Source: Apostichopus japonicus (Eukaryota > Echinodermata > Holothuroidea > Aspidochirotida > Stichopodidae). From it: 64,000 nt of DNA. Positions 39,101 to 54,085 of this stretch are shown in pieces. The notes below the pieces were generated by a model that was given only the letters and a program-made list of their open reading frames with translations, did no database searches and was not told the origin of the DNA. Location: positions 27,695,989 through 27,759,988 of the forward strand of contig NC_092572.1 in NCBI RefSeq assembly GCF_037975245.1. The letters run 5' to 3'. The position numbers and the translations under genes are program-made. Numbering within the stretch: position 1 is the first letter of the stretch; the number at the start of each line of letters is the position of its first letter.

Positions 39101-42100
39101 AGTCACTTACAAGCTACCAATACCACTGTCACATTAGCACAGTCTGTTACTTTATTGTTCAGTTAAGTATGTCAGTGGCTCCTGCAGCACTGCATGTGGT
39201 AATTGATAATACGTCAGATGCACAACGGCCTTCTTTACACCTTCAATACTATGCTAAGATCAGCAACCATGTAACGTAGGTACTGCAAGACTGTGGTTGA
39301 CATTTTGGTGTAACCTTATGTGAGTGTTTCAGACATCAAAATATGGCAAAATACCTCAAAATTGGTATCTGAAATGATTTTTGGCTACAAAAATGAATAG
39401 CTTTTTCAAACAACTTCATGTACTATCTACTGATAAACTTTCCACAGAGTTTTCCAATCTGGTAGCAGAAGCACAAAAATATATTGCCAGCTAAGCATCA
39501 CAATATTTCAAGTATTGAGATAAAAAGTAACATAAAATCCCGTCTATCATTTGCATAATTGATTTCATTCTAACAATTTAATATTAAACACAAACACATA
39601 AACACTTACTAACGATACAAACATGCCAAATATGAAAGATAACAAACATGTACGTGGCAATGTAATATGTTTACAGTATGCCTCACCTACTAATTAATAT
39701 GCATGATATTACTTCTTAAATCAAAAGGAGGCATATAGGGCAACTAGACATGTATACTTTTTGATAATGTGCGGGATGTTTTCATTGTTAAATTGGGAAC
39801 AACACAGTAATGTCTAAATGTCGGTCTGTTATCACGTAGTGAAAAATCAGTCACGACTCTGTCAATTTAGGAACCAGTCTGTACCAGTCAGAAATCACAG
39901 ATTTAGAGAGATATTGGTCAAAAGTCATGAATCACACTTGGAGTTCTCACTCAATAATACTTACCTGCAAAGTTTCATTTGTTACTTCTTCGCTATCTTT
40001 AGTCATTGCTTCAGCTGCTGCTGGCTTCCCTTCAGCTTCTCCTCTAATTGCTTGATGAGATGGCAAAGAAGGATTCTGTGAGAAAGAAATGGAAAGGAGA
40101 TAGTTGAGAATTACAGGGGCGTATCCAGGATTTTCCTACCCGGGGGGCGCGAATTACTATCTAAGCGGAGCGCCACCATCGGTTGGCGTGCATCGTACAA
40201 GAAAATTTCTTGTTTTGATAACACCCAGATCACCGGAAATGGCACTTCTCAAGCTTGAAAATGACCAACCAGATGTACACTTTTTGCCTGAGAACCAAGT
40301 ATTTCCCAATAGTTTTTTCCATCCATAACCTTTTTGCAGATTGTCACCAGTCACAAATCATGTTCGAACTCATCGCATGTTCTGTGGATCATTGCTTTTG
40401 TAGGTGATTCTACGTTGCGGCCCACAATATCCGTCAGCCCCACTTTTCAAGGTTTTAAGCCCATTATTCGTTCAGAATATAGGAAAACCTCCTTCAACCC
40501 CTAATAGACCGGTCAAAATTGCACGAGTAGAGGGAAGTGTGATGAAGAATGTTGGTCAGAAATTTCGAAAATTCAGACACAGTTAATTTATTGGTGTACA
40601 AATATTAAAACTCTTATAACGGCTATTATAAAACTTGGTTGAAGGAAAAAAATAGCATATAGTTCCCAAACCGAACACTATGCACATAGGCGTTGGAGGC
40701 AGGGGGGTTGCAGCCCCTAATTCGCCATTACTAGTGTAAAAAAAAAGGTTTGACATAATTGGACCTTCATGCTTTTCTCCATCTACATAAGACATTTCAT
40801 TGTTTACATTAGCATCCTGCGGTATACTGCGCAACTTACACGGACCGTACGGTACACGATGGCATGAGATGTAATAACCGATGCTTGCTTATATGCTATT
40901 GAATTTCACATGAGGAACATTTTTGGTTATTTTTTTCGGGCAAGTGGACAGTTTTGAGGCTTTCCATCCTGGAACGCCATTTTCATGCTCACTGATATGA
41001 TGTGATATCTGCTGTTTGCTTTACAAATTCGAACAGGCGCGCAGCGAGGAATTTGCCACTGAGGGATGGGCGAAGCCTGTAGGCAAATTTTCTAAGCGTA
41101 GCGCCACCATAAGTTGGCACGTAGCGTACAAGCAAATTTTGGCCGAAAATGCCTCCCAGATCGCTGGAAATGAGAATTCCCAGGCCTTGTAAGTTGCATC
41201 TAAGCACTTTCTATTTTGAAATTACTAGCGATACCATAAAAAAATATGCGTCATGTTCCCCGACGACACGGTCGAGTTCGAGACCAGCCACAGTTGGATT
41301 CATAGCACAATTCTACAATTGTTTAAGGCGTATACACACACGCGCGTTATGAAAGACCATATATAGTATATATATAGATCATGAGTGATGAGAGAGGAAA
41401 AATGGAAACGACAAAAATGGAGTTGTCTGTGTAAATGGGGTAGGGTGAGGCACATGCCCCTTCCGAAATCCTTGATCCGTCACTGGCTACCCTGTGTATA
41501 TAATAGGGATCAGTGCTGTAATGATGTCACTGTTCCTCTTTCTCTTCCCGGTGTCTTGGCTTTTTCGTTTACTCCCTCCTTTTCTCCTTTTTCTCTTTCT
41601 TCTTTTCTTTTCTTTTCCCTTCCTTCCTCTCCTCCTCTTTTTTCCCCTCTTTTTTCCTTTTTTCTTCTCTTTTTTTCCTCTCTTCTTTTTCTTACCCGGG
41701 GGCGCGTGCCCCAACGCCCCCCTGGATACGCGCCTGAATTACCCACTGTTTGTTATAAATAATGAGACCACAATCATCTTGATAGTGCTTGCACTTATTT
41801 CTATTTCACCTGCAGAGTGTAATGGTCCGCAACTGAAATATAGCTTACAAAGACTAGGCTTATGTGTCTAGTAACGGCATATGTGTGAATAAAAGTTCCT
41901 GAGTTTCAGTGAACATGAGTTTCAGTAAAATGTTAAATATTTTTCAGACATCATTATTCTGATATATGATGTGTATATTATTTTTGTATCACTAACTGTA
42001 TCACGTATTCATAGTGTGGTAAGCCATAGATGTAAATATTCATGAACTTGTACACACCATAATGAAGATCTATTGACTTGTGTGGCAACAAATAAAGGAA

Positions 42101-45100
42101 GGTACCAGGAATCAGTTATCATGTCGACAAAGCCTATACAGTGACATAGTATAAAAACATATTTATGCATGAATATTAGTGAGGTTTATGATATCATAAA
42201 TCTATATACTTACATTGAATTATCCAAGTACATGTATAATGCAAATTAGACATACTATTCCAGAGGTATCTGATAAAGAATTTGATGTTCACTGGTTGAT
42301 TTTCATTATATGCACACACAAACAACACGGTTGATTGTATGAATGAAGTGTGACACCAAATATGCCAAGAAGGAAACCAAGGAACATTTGGTTCATGTCT
42401 TGTATTTGAAAGCCATTTCAAGCAATTTGATGAATATAAATGACTTAGAGTTGGTTACGTCATAAAAAATGTGCCTATTATGCAGCAATATCACCATACC
42501 AGTGTGAACTAAATGTTACGTTTAGCCCCACACACTCTTATATATTCATGAGATGAGAACCAAGAACAATAGGGTGTATTTATTCCCTAGGGATCATCTA
42601 TCTTCCATGAATCATATTGATTCTACTTGTGGTTGTTGAGATATCATGTTTACAAGCTGCTTTTGACAATTTCCCATTAAGCCTCAACCACCATGAATAT
42701 TAGCAAGGTGAAAAGTGTTGTTGAAGAGAACAGGTACATACTCTGCACTTACATCACCATACCAAGTTATTAATGGGACGTACGGTTGCATTCACGTATA
42801 TCTTATATGCAAGTTCCCACACGCTTTTATCATGATTACTAGCATTTCATACTTTTCAAGCTTACAGGAGAAAGAAGGTTTATCATTAGTTAGGTGAGAT
42901 TATTTTATTCGCGTCCTTAAATATCACTACTGTTAAAGATATTTTTTTGTCGACTGCTTAATAGATTCAAAATTATCTTCATGCACTCAGTATCGACAAC
43001 AAGGGGGGCATTGTTTCTCCCCCCCCCCTTCTTATGATACTTCACCCCACTTATGATAATTGCCCCCACCCCATTTGACCTCAAAGTCAGCTATAAACAA
43101 AAATGAATTTCTCTTCTACCCAATTTTTATTCTTTGTGTAATATTAGGCAGGGTCTTTGCCCCCTGGACCCCACAGGGCCTTGAAATATATTCCAATGGA
43201 ATTGCAATGTCTGGAATGTATTTCTGTTCTTAAGTTAAAATAGCAACAAAAAAAGGTCTGAAAGCTTTTCAGCGTCTGGTCTTGAAACACCCATAATAAA
43301 GCTTAAATCCCGCTTTCCAACCACTTCTGGGTGTTTCTCCCACTGCCCCCCCCCCCCCATCAGGGCTTTAAAATACATTCCATAGAAATTGACTTATCTC
43401 TCTCACATATATTTTGTGCTTTTAAGTTGCTGTTAAAAACGTAACTCAGCTAGTCACTGCAGTCACTATGCAAAAAGCCAAGTTGGCCTCTAGATCAATC
43501 AACATTCCTCAGTAAAAATGATGAATGTATGACCTCTTATATGCCCCAAATCTTTTCCACAATATTTAACTTAGTGCAAAATAGAAGTTATAATAAAATA
43601 AAATTTAGTTCATTGATGTAGCTGCAGTAGAGGTTAGGATATGTTCTCAAGCCCCTTAAATTTTCCTGTGATGTGCACTTTACACAGGTCCTCTTTTACA
43701 CTTCAAAATTCTCTCCAACCTTTGTTGCCTCCCACACCCCACTTGTCCCTCTACTTTGGAATTTCTGATGCAGCCTCTGCATGCACTGTATATAGACATT
43801 AAGGAAAATTCCATTCACTAAATCATTCAACTTATCAGTATAATATCAGCACGACATATTATTAATATAAAAGATTTATGCAAGGTCATGATATTATGAA
43901 ACAAACAACATGTATATCTTCAAATATTTGTCTATTCATAGTATAAATACAATGAACTCATCATCTTGAACTTAAGTTAGTCTCCATAATCATTGAAGGC
44001 CTCAAATACATAGTCAATAATAAACAGTTGAATAGTACAATAACAGTTATTCCAGATTTATGAAATACCATGCACATAGACCTGTGGTCAATCCTATAAT
44101 ATATAAGACGAATGAGTGTCAAATTTCAAAAGGGTGTGCCTCTCAGTAGAACAAAGTTTGCTGCAATTGCAATACACATACATAATAGTTGTAACAAGTA
44201 CATATGTGCTTCAAACAAAATGGAACTGGATTCATGATGGCACAGTGGAATGTCTTTCCAACTTTCATTTGATTTCACCAATGTGCAATCTACTGCACTG
44301 TCAAAGATTAAGCTAATATGCTGTGTACAATTACTAATATAATTAAGCTGAACATACCATTAGCAATCTTGTCACACAAAAGTATCTCATTGGTTTCAGT
44401 TATCATAAGGCAACATAGCAGTCATTTTTCAGCCTAATCCCTTTTCTCGCCACCTTATAGACTCATAATTACTTATTTGACTTTTATTTATTTAAATTCC
44501 TAACGTTTTTCTTTATTGTAGTTCACTGCATAGTTGATATGCTGCATCCATTTTCATCTTCAGTAATCCTTTCACCTCCTACGTCATTTTATTATCACTG
44601 CCTATTGTACTAATTGTACACCATTCATTGTCCAGTGTCCCAAACAGCTTGATAAATCTGTGAGTATGTGAAAATGTCTGTTTGATCTGTTTTCCTCCCT
44701 TTTCCTTTTTGTCTGCGTTTGAAGATCCTTCAGATGCTCTAAGTTTGATGTACTTATTATTTTAGAAATTATAAGATAAATTAAATCTACATGGTCCACT
44801 TCTTATGTGTGATGGTACTTAAGAAGATACTTTTGATATGTATGTATGATCTGGACAATCCATAAATTCCCAACAGGTCTTACTACATTGTAGAACATTT
44901 CAAAAGTGAGCCATGATTCTTAACTTACATTTCCTTTGCTTGGAACATCGCTGCTTTTGTCTTCTTGTTGTTCCACTGCTTTATTTGTTTCGTCTTTTGT
45001 TGATGGAGAAAAGTGATATAAACATTTATATGAATAAACCACCAAAACCGTTATGGAAGACAATATATCATCAATTGTACCAGTCTTTCATGCAATATAT

Positions 45101-48100
45101 AAAACATCATAAGCCAGTCCAACGACAAAAAAGTCTCAAAGACTAGTTTTGTCCTTACGTTTTCAAAAGTTGACTGAACCTTTAGTAAGTATACTTTAAG
45201 GCCAGCCTCCACAATTTGTTCCAAGGCTGGTCAATAAGGACACCGTTATATTATTGTGAAGTTAGTACAAATTAATGAAAGGACAGGGCTTGTAGGACCA
45301 TTAGGGCAAAGAACGTCATCAAAACTGAGGATGAAGAACCCTCATTTATCAGCAGAATTCCAACCAGGACTATGTATGCCTGCTTCAATTGTGGTTACAG
45401 ATTATTGCATGTACTTCAGCAATTGTTCTAGAGTTACAGCGACTGTTAAAAACCTTGTTAATTACACATTTTAAGTTTTAAATGATTGTTCCTATTAATA
45501 ACAGAAAACTCACCAGAGATTGGTTTCAGTGATGGTGATGTTGCTGACATTCTCCCTGGTAATATAAAGTTCATCTAAATGAAAATTTCATTCAGACAAG
45601 AAAAGACAAAAATAAATATTGTGGAAAATCATACAAACCTGATTGAAACTACATGTTGAACCAGAAATCCCAGAAAATTTGCGATGCATTGTTATATATA
45701 TTTTTTTTCATTTAACGAGTTTGCTGATGTAGGTCAACTCAATAAAATTTAATGAGAATTAGAAGATCACAAAATTCAAGCTCCATTTGCCATGACATCA
45801 ACATATTTGTATAATTACATATCACCAAGGATCTTACAATATACAACAAAATGACCCAAATCCAGACCAAACAGCTTTCTGATGTTGGCTAAAAAAGTCA
45901 GATGAATGTTTTATATAATAAGGGATATATTCTTGTTGAGCTTTAGAATAAATTAGATCCATCATTAGCCCTTTCAGAACTGTTACCAAGGAAGGAAGCT
46001 CATGGCATTATATTATTCATTGTGAAATATTTTGATAGTTTACAACTTTCCTTTAAAAAATACTTCTATCATATATCGCAAGTGATTAGGTAAAATACTT
46101 CAGACAGCAAATATATCATGTGTGACAAGACATAGGTTGTGAAAGTCCCCCAATACAAGAGCATCAATTCTCTGATACATATTTCATCTTCTGACTACTC
46201 TATACAGTGTTCCAAATTATTTGAGACCAATGTAGAATATTGTGCCTCATCGCAAAATGAGTGGCAACCAAGAAGTCACTATGAAGGAGTATGAACATAC
46301 TAAGTATGGCACTCATCAATGGTGAATTTCATGAGTAAAATTTGTACACAGGTTTCAAATTTTGACTATTGCTGACATTAATATGACATATGAACCCTGC
46401 CAAAACTACTACAAGGATAGTATTCATGAAGGGGTACCTACCTACTGTACCAAGTATGAGATTCACTGACACTGTTATTACATTGGCCCATAGTGACCTT
46501 AAATATTTTTTTACCTACTTCTATGACAAACAAGAATTCACTACGAACATCTACAAACCAAGCATGATATTCATCATTGGTTTGAAATTTTACATTCTTC
46601 AGTGACATTTGATCTCCACTAAAACATACTAAAATCTAGGATTCAGATGAACTCTGACCACCACAATAATGAAAACAGCCAACAGCTTTCCCAAGGAAAT
46701 CTTGATGCAATACTTAAAATTCCAAGATGGTTAATAATGTTTTAGCAGGCATATCTCATACACACGCACAAACACACATGAATCACATATACTTGTTTGC
46801 ACTTTGTTAAGGAATAAACCAGAAAGCCAAGAGGCCTATATATTCCTTGCCACATTTACAGTGTATCAGTACATTTACTGACTACTGTGCACAGACAGTT
46901 TTATACTTAATAGGCTGGCTCCAAATACCAAGTGTGAAGTTCATCCTAGTTTTACCTTTGGAGCTAATATTCTCACCATGAATGACATTTGAGTATTCAA
47001 TATGGTTGAGCCACATACCAAGTGTAAAGTTAGTCAAAGCTAACCTTTGACTTCTGGAGTTATCAAAATGACAATAATTTGAGATTTGACATCTACTGAC
47101 CCCAATTGAAATTTCCAAATAACTAAAGCAACCAAGAACTTACTGAGGGGCACCCACATACCAACTATGTGATTCGTCAGGCCAGAGTAATTTAGTCTGC
47201 TTGTTTACATTGTCAGAATTTGCCTCCTGTTGACCTAACTTGACCTAACTTGACCTCTACTAAAGCTGCTTTATGGAGCACCTTACACCCAACTATGACA
47301 TTTATCAATGCTATTGATGTCCAGTAGTTTGTTTACAATGTTTCCATAGTTTGTCCACAGGTAAACTCAAATGAAATTTGACATTGCAAATAAACTAAAG
47401 CAGCCAAGAGCTTTGTAACGGTTATCAACATACAGAGTTTGAAGTTTGTGGACCGTGAAGTTTGTGTTAAGTTAACAAACTTGTTTTCTAATAAATTAGC
47501 TACATCCGAGGACACCCTTTATTCCGACCCCTTGTCTGGACAACGGATGACTATTGTCCACCATTGGTTGACTACTAGTGACACAAATTTATTTTCCCAT
47601 GTTACCACTTCTTAGGCCGAGACATACATACACGCTATCACCACGTCATATGTTCCTTTTGCCTTGACTCAAACTTAAAGAGGAGTTTTGCTGATTAAGC
47701 AAAGGAATATCAGAACACAATTTGAAATGAATGACAATAATTAAAAAAAAAGGATAATGCATCTCACCATCCATTCTCCAGTTGTCACATTTAATGTGTG
47801 AATTAAGTGTTCTCCAATGATCCATTCAACTGAAATGAGAATAATTATATAAAAATAAGACCCTCAGCCACCCTCACATGGAATATTTTATTGAAAACAT
47901 TTTTGTATACATTGACACATTTCTCTTGTTTTGAGGATTAAAAAAAACATTTTAAAGTTACAGGTTATATTGGCACTAATTCTTATCATATAAATTGTAT
48001 CACGATCAACTTAGTGAATACCAAAACGTTTTGCACTAATATAATCTAAAACATTTCCTCCCTCCTTAACAAATAGAGCACTAATGTAGTTAACCATTAC

Positions 48101-51100
48101 TGATCATAATCCCTTTCACTGTAGTAATTTATTTTACTCAGCTGATGATGTTCAATATACTTTACAGCTCCACACACACACACTAAAACAAATGTAACAC
48201 CTTGAATTGCTGTCTTCATTAAGTGTGCTTATTTCCTTGTGATGATTGTTATCACTGTTAATATGTCTAGTTTCTTATGTAATGAAGTTTCCTAATTTCA
48301 GCTTGTCCAAGCTATTATCATAATCTATCTCGCTTAACTGTTGATACAATTAGTACGCGGGCTAAAAGCCAAAGTTACATTTTTTCAACATCCTGGACAG
48401 AGCTACATCTCATACCACTATGCAGAAGCAGGACTAGAATGAAACAGCTTTAACAAAATATGAGGCTAAGTTATTGTATCACATACAGAGGAATATCTGT
48501 TACATCTAATTACCAAGCTCTTGTTATTCAGGTAATAGAATTTATGTTACCTGAAACGTTTCGGGATTGTAAGTTATTCAGATCTTTATCATCTTTCACA
48601 GCTACCGGTGGACTTGGTAATAGTAAGCTAAGAAAAAAAAGTAAAATGTACGATAAAATATCTCCCACTTTGCAGATTTTTATTAAGAAAAAGAAATAAA
48701 TACAATCGTTAGATAAATTAACATAGAAAGAATTACATAGAGGGCATAGGCCCTTAATTTTCAGGAAAATGCTTAGTTTTCTACAATTATATATTATGAT
48801 AAGTATTGTATTTTGTAAAAGGAGAATTTAGACCAACTCTTGGAATCACCTATTTACACAATATTTTCATATTGCTGGTCTCAAATGACATTTGATCTCA
48901 TGTTAAGTAGGGGGCACCTATTAACCTAGTGTACATTTTACAGATACTATAACTATTAAGTAGGCTTGTTACAAGGTTTTGGAACTGATGAACCAAAATT
49001 TTTAATAAGCTCTCATCATAGTGAGAGCAGTTGAGAACGAAATTTTAAGACAAAGAATACTGATATAATGATACTTAAACTTAATAATATGCAGATCAAA
49101 AAGACAAATGATGCTTTGTCCACGATAACACTTCTAAGCATTATGGGTGGAAGAGTGCTAATAACGTTACCAGTTCACCCTAGACATGGTCTAATGAGAA
49201 TGAGCTAAGCCTGTGGGGAGACAGGTAAGCTAGGAGTGAAGTAAATTATGACTAGGTAATCTCGATGTAGCAGAATGTCAGAAATAGTTATGATGCAGTG
49301 AGAAAGCCAAACTATTTGCATGGTTCCCCATTGTTGATAGATATCAAATGCTTGGAGATATTTCTGCTGAATGTTCTTCCATTAGCTCTATAAATCACAC
49401 ATTCCAATATATCCTTATTTTCGATATCACATAGAGCGAAATTTGTAGTTTTGTGTGCCAACTTTTAATTAGTCCTCACCGTGCTACTTCAACCTTTTCA
49501 TTGTTGATAATGAATTTCATGAGATCTTCATAATCTTGTTCAATCAGCTTCTGGTCCCACCGATTCACTTCAATAGCCCTCAGGGTATTCAAAACTCCCA
49601 GCGAGACATCATCCTTTAGGATCAGGGCTTTCTCTGTAATTTTTTCTACAACATCTGAAAGCTTCAGACATTTGATTGGAATCTGGAGAATAATTCACAG
49701 ATATTGTAGTATGTCAACCTGAATCAGTACTCAACAATAACAAGTGGAAAACAAAAACCTAGAAACCTGAAGAGAGACATTACGATTAATTTTGTGTGCT
49801 ATTGAAGATATGAAAATTGTAATATGTGTCATGTAGTGCACAAAATCAGCTATAAGTTGTCCCATCCATCACAATATCCTAAAGCAACACTAAGGATTGA
49901 TTAATAGCCAACCTTTCTTTTATACCATTGATGAAATGTGTACTTTACGATACACTGATCTTGTAAATTAAATAGATGGTTCAGCATATGATAATGTTGT
50001 ATTGAAATGATTCACACATCCCAGAATGATCTGCCACTGTATAATACCTGTAAATCAATTCATATCTTAGTCTAATATAACCAGAATGAGTACATTAGGT
50101 CGATCTTATATCTCAACATACTAGATTTCCTTAAGTTTGAATTTTGCATCCTACAGATTGATGCTGTACTTGACACTGGAATATTGAATGTTGTCTTAAT
50201 GCACACTACAGATTATGTATCACAGATATCGGATATAAGCAGACGTTTGCTGTGTATTTGAGCTAAGAAAGTTGTATTCACACTTTACCTGTGATCTTGA
50301 AGCAAAGGTGAGCATAGAAACCTTTGACCTCAGCAGCAGTCGACTATCTTCAGAGCTGAAGGTGACGGATTCTCTTCTACAGACCTCTTTGAGAATGTCT
50401 TTGACCTTGTGTCCTTTGTAACCATCATACTCAGCAAAACAGAGGCAGATGCAGTTGATGATGTAATCAGGAATCTCACAATCTCCTGTTTTAAAGTCTC
50501 TCATTAGAAAACTGACAATGAAATGAAAGCTGGGAGGACAGATGTGACAAGTGAAGCGCAAGATATAATGAAGATCAGCTGGGTCTATGTTAGCCAGGTG
50601 TTTTCTGAACAATTGATACTTGTAATGATGTTCAGTTGATTTGTGACCACAGAACAGGCGGGCTAAATACTTTGCTGCAAACCACTCTTGGATTAACTTA
50701 TGAAGGAATTTGACCTGTAACGAGATATATTTCGGAGTTTTTCTATTCAGTAAAGGTTCTGATTTTTCCTCTGTTGATTCCAGTATTGGATTACTCTCTG
50801 ATTGAATGACAGATGCCAAAAGATCAGGTTCAAGGGATAGCCCTTTCTTTATCTCTGTAGTAACATTAGGCTCATCACTGATGGAATCTGTCTGGGGACT
50901 TCCACTGCCTGAGTCAGTCTGAAGATCTCTACTAGGGGAATTAAATGGAGTTCCTTCCTCAACAACAAGTAACCCAGCATCTATCCATGTTTTGCTATAA
51001 CTGACACATCTATCCACAAAATTTTTCTGCCAAAATAATTGTTGGTTTCCTTTACAGAGGCCGTTAAAGGCAAGTTCCTCCAATGTAATGTGGGGTTCTA

Positions 51101-54041
51101 TTGATACTTCACTCTCTGATCTGCTCTCATCCTCTTCACGACCTGATTCCTGCTGCTGATGTGACAGATGACCCGAGGTGTCTTCCTCATCCTGCACAGG
51201 ACACAGAATGTCTACAATGGCCTTCACAAAAGGAGTAACCCTGTCAAGCTGACCCTCTTGTAACTCTCCTAATCTATCAATGTTATGTACTAACAACACA
51301 AAGAGTAGTGGAACATTACAAAGATCAAGAATAAATGGAACATTATCAATCAATTCCTTTACTTCTTCTTGCCTTTTTTGATTATCAGAGTAGACCTTTT
51401 CAATGTATTCATTCCTCTCATCCTCACCAAAGCTTCCTATCTTCAACATTGGACCCGGAGGTAGATGCTTGGTATAATCTGTCCTAGCTGTGATCATAAC
51501 AATGCAGTTGGACAGTTTCTCCTTTGTCATTACTCTCATGACTTCTGAGGAACTGCCATCTTTGGCTACACCATTGTATTCCTCTAACCCATCCAATATG
51601 AGGTAGACTTTCTTCTTACCACTGTTAAGCATAGACTCAATATCCTCTTCTGTAATGGGAATGCCTTTACGGATGTAGAACATCTTGATAGCTTGAATAA
51701 TTGTCATGTTATCAACAATTTTCAAGGGCAGATAGATGACCATGGGGATATCCATTAGCTTTCCACAACACCAGTCATAGGCCAACTGAGAAGAGAGCAT
51801 TGTCTTGCCGGAGCCTGGCTGTCCTTCCAGAATGATTCGAGTCTCTGCTTTTAGTCTTTCATCAGTAAAGATATCTAGGTAGTGCAGCTTACATTTTCGG
51901 TCAACTTCTCTGCTAGATATTTTTGAACCAGAATTTGTTAAGACTAAGCGGCTGGCAATAAAGAGATCATTAGATTTCCATTGACAAGACTTCATCCAGG
52001 GGACAGGAGTCATTGTTTCAAACCAACTCTTCATCTTCTGTTGTAAGCAATTCAGGAATAAGCTCTCTTTGTCTTTAAAACAAGGAAATATAAAGCACAG
52101 TTCAATTTATATTGAAAACAGTTAAAATGTTTCACAATTTATGACAATATAAAGAATATCTACCATACTGAAAAACGAGTGTGCTTTGATATCAATAGTT
52201 TGGGCAATCTCGTAACACCGTATCTTTGGTAACATTTATTAACAACTACAGTAGTATGATCTTCAAATGTAAAGGAAACTCACTTCTAACACAAACTAAG
52301 ACGCTGTCATTGCTCAAACATGCTAGTCAGTTTAAAAATTACTCAGTAATACAAACAGCAATAATAAACAAGAGCCCAAGGGCACTGTGGTTCCTTGCAT
52401 AGGGGTATATGACAATACACATAATATTATCAAGCAAGATTGGGCTCAAATAGTCCAACTAATTGTAGTCCTACATGTACCCATAAAGTAACCAACACTA
52501 TAGCCAAAACTTTTGTGATCACAAATTGTGATCGGATTTTTGATTGGAAGGCACTTTTGAGATCTAAATATGGCGTCGAAAATGTAAGAAATATAAGGTC
52601 ACCTACAAGCGGGTCAACAGATATGATAATATTGGTGACCTCAAATCACATGACCGTTAGGTTTGAAAATGTTCCACTACCCCATTCACAACTTGTCTCA
52701 AAATATCAATCATGTCACACCTTGGCATTGGGAGTTAATTGCATTATATCTAAAAATTAACTTTGAACTTGTATACATAACTTCACACACAAAGGTCACC
52801 CGAGGGTCAACCAATTGACGTTTTTGATCGGTGAGACCTAACTAGAGCATCAAAACTGTAAAAATTCAAACATTTTTTCTTTGCCCATTTTCTCCCCCCA
52901 AAATACTAGTTTTTTAACATTAATTGACCTTTGGTGACCTCGGATCACATGACCGTTAAGTTTGAAAATATTCCCCTATACCATTTGCAACTTGTCCCAA
53001 AATATCAACCGTGTCACACCTTGGCACTGGGAGTTATTGCACTAAATGTCTGAAAATTAACTTTGACCTCGTATAACTCACACACAAAGCTCACCCAGGT
53101 GTCAACCCATTGACATTTTTGATCGGAAGGTACCTTTGATATCCAAATCTAGCACAAGTCTGCACAGCCACCCTAACTCCGACCGAAAACTTTGACCCCA
53201 TATAACTTCGCACATGAAGGTCACACTGGGTCAACATATTGACATTCATGATCAGAAGGTACCTTTGACATCTGAAAATAGCATCGAAACTGTAAAAATC
53301 CCCAAAACACGTAAAGGTCACCAGAGGTCAAATTGAGGTCAAGGGTCACCCAGATGAGGGTCGACAATTGGATTACAATGAAGCAACTCCCAACACTAAC
53401 GGACATTTCGTTCTCAAGTAATCGCAAAAATACTAGTTTTTTATCATTAATTGACCTTGAGTGACCTTGGATCACATGCATGTTAAGTTGCAAAATGATC
53501 CCCTAACCAGTTCACAACTTGTCCCAACATATCAATCTTGTCACACATTGGCATTGGGAGTTATTGCAGTTTTAATATTTTCGGTTTTTGGACCATATCT
53601 GACCTTTGGTGACTTTTGTGGGCACCAAAAACAATAGAGCACATCTTCTCAATATGGCGGATCTACAGTCTAAGTTTGGTCTCAATCCAACATTCCCTTA
53701 TTGAGATAGAGCGTACCCAAGCAAGTGTCACAGATGCACACGCAGACACACACACACACACGCCAACCTGACTACAAAGGTTCCTTTTGCTAAAGCAAGG
53801 AACCAAAAAATGCACTCATCACACTTAAGTGAAAACCTGCATTATTATATTTCTCAACAACATACAATGCTATGACACAGTGAGTTCCATCAATGTGCTT
53901 CAGTTCAAAACATATTTTGACATCTCAGTCTTCATTCTATCCCTAAAATATTCATATATATTCATATTTTCCATATATATTTATTATATCCCTTATATAA
54001 ATATATTATATAAGATATACAGTATTATATAAGATATGAAC

Positions 54042-54085
<44 letters not shown>

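Larger units (their letters stand above)
37173..40112. repeat. Segmental duplication, copy A
   Basis: This is the partner of 16794-20640, containing the Death exon at 38036 and the linker exon at 39965. Introns align almost throughout (for example CATGCTATGATTCCA and the shared 'tttaatgccaggtac' phrase). The right edge of the homology coincides with the start of the transposon-like element at 40114. Confidence 0.85.

Noticed and set aside
41385-41871. Long Phe/Ser-rich (+) and Lys/Arg-rich (-) frames
   Set aside because: They cross the pyrimidine tract inside the transposon-like element; composition artefact on both strands.
52440-52760. 106-residue plus-strand frame upstream of NACHT
   Set aside because: It lies within the AACAAGAGCCCAAGG repeat; similar short frames occur in the other copies by chance.
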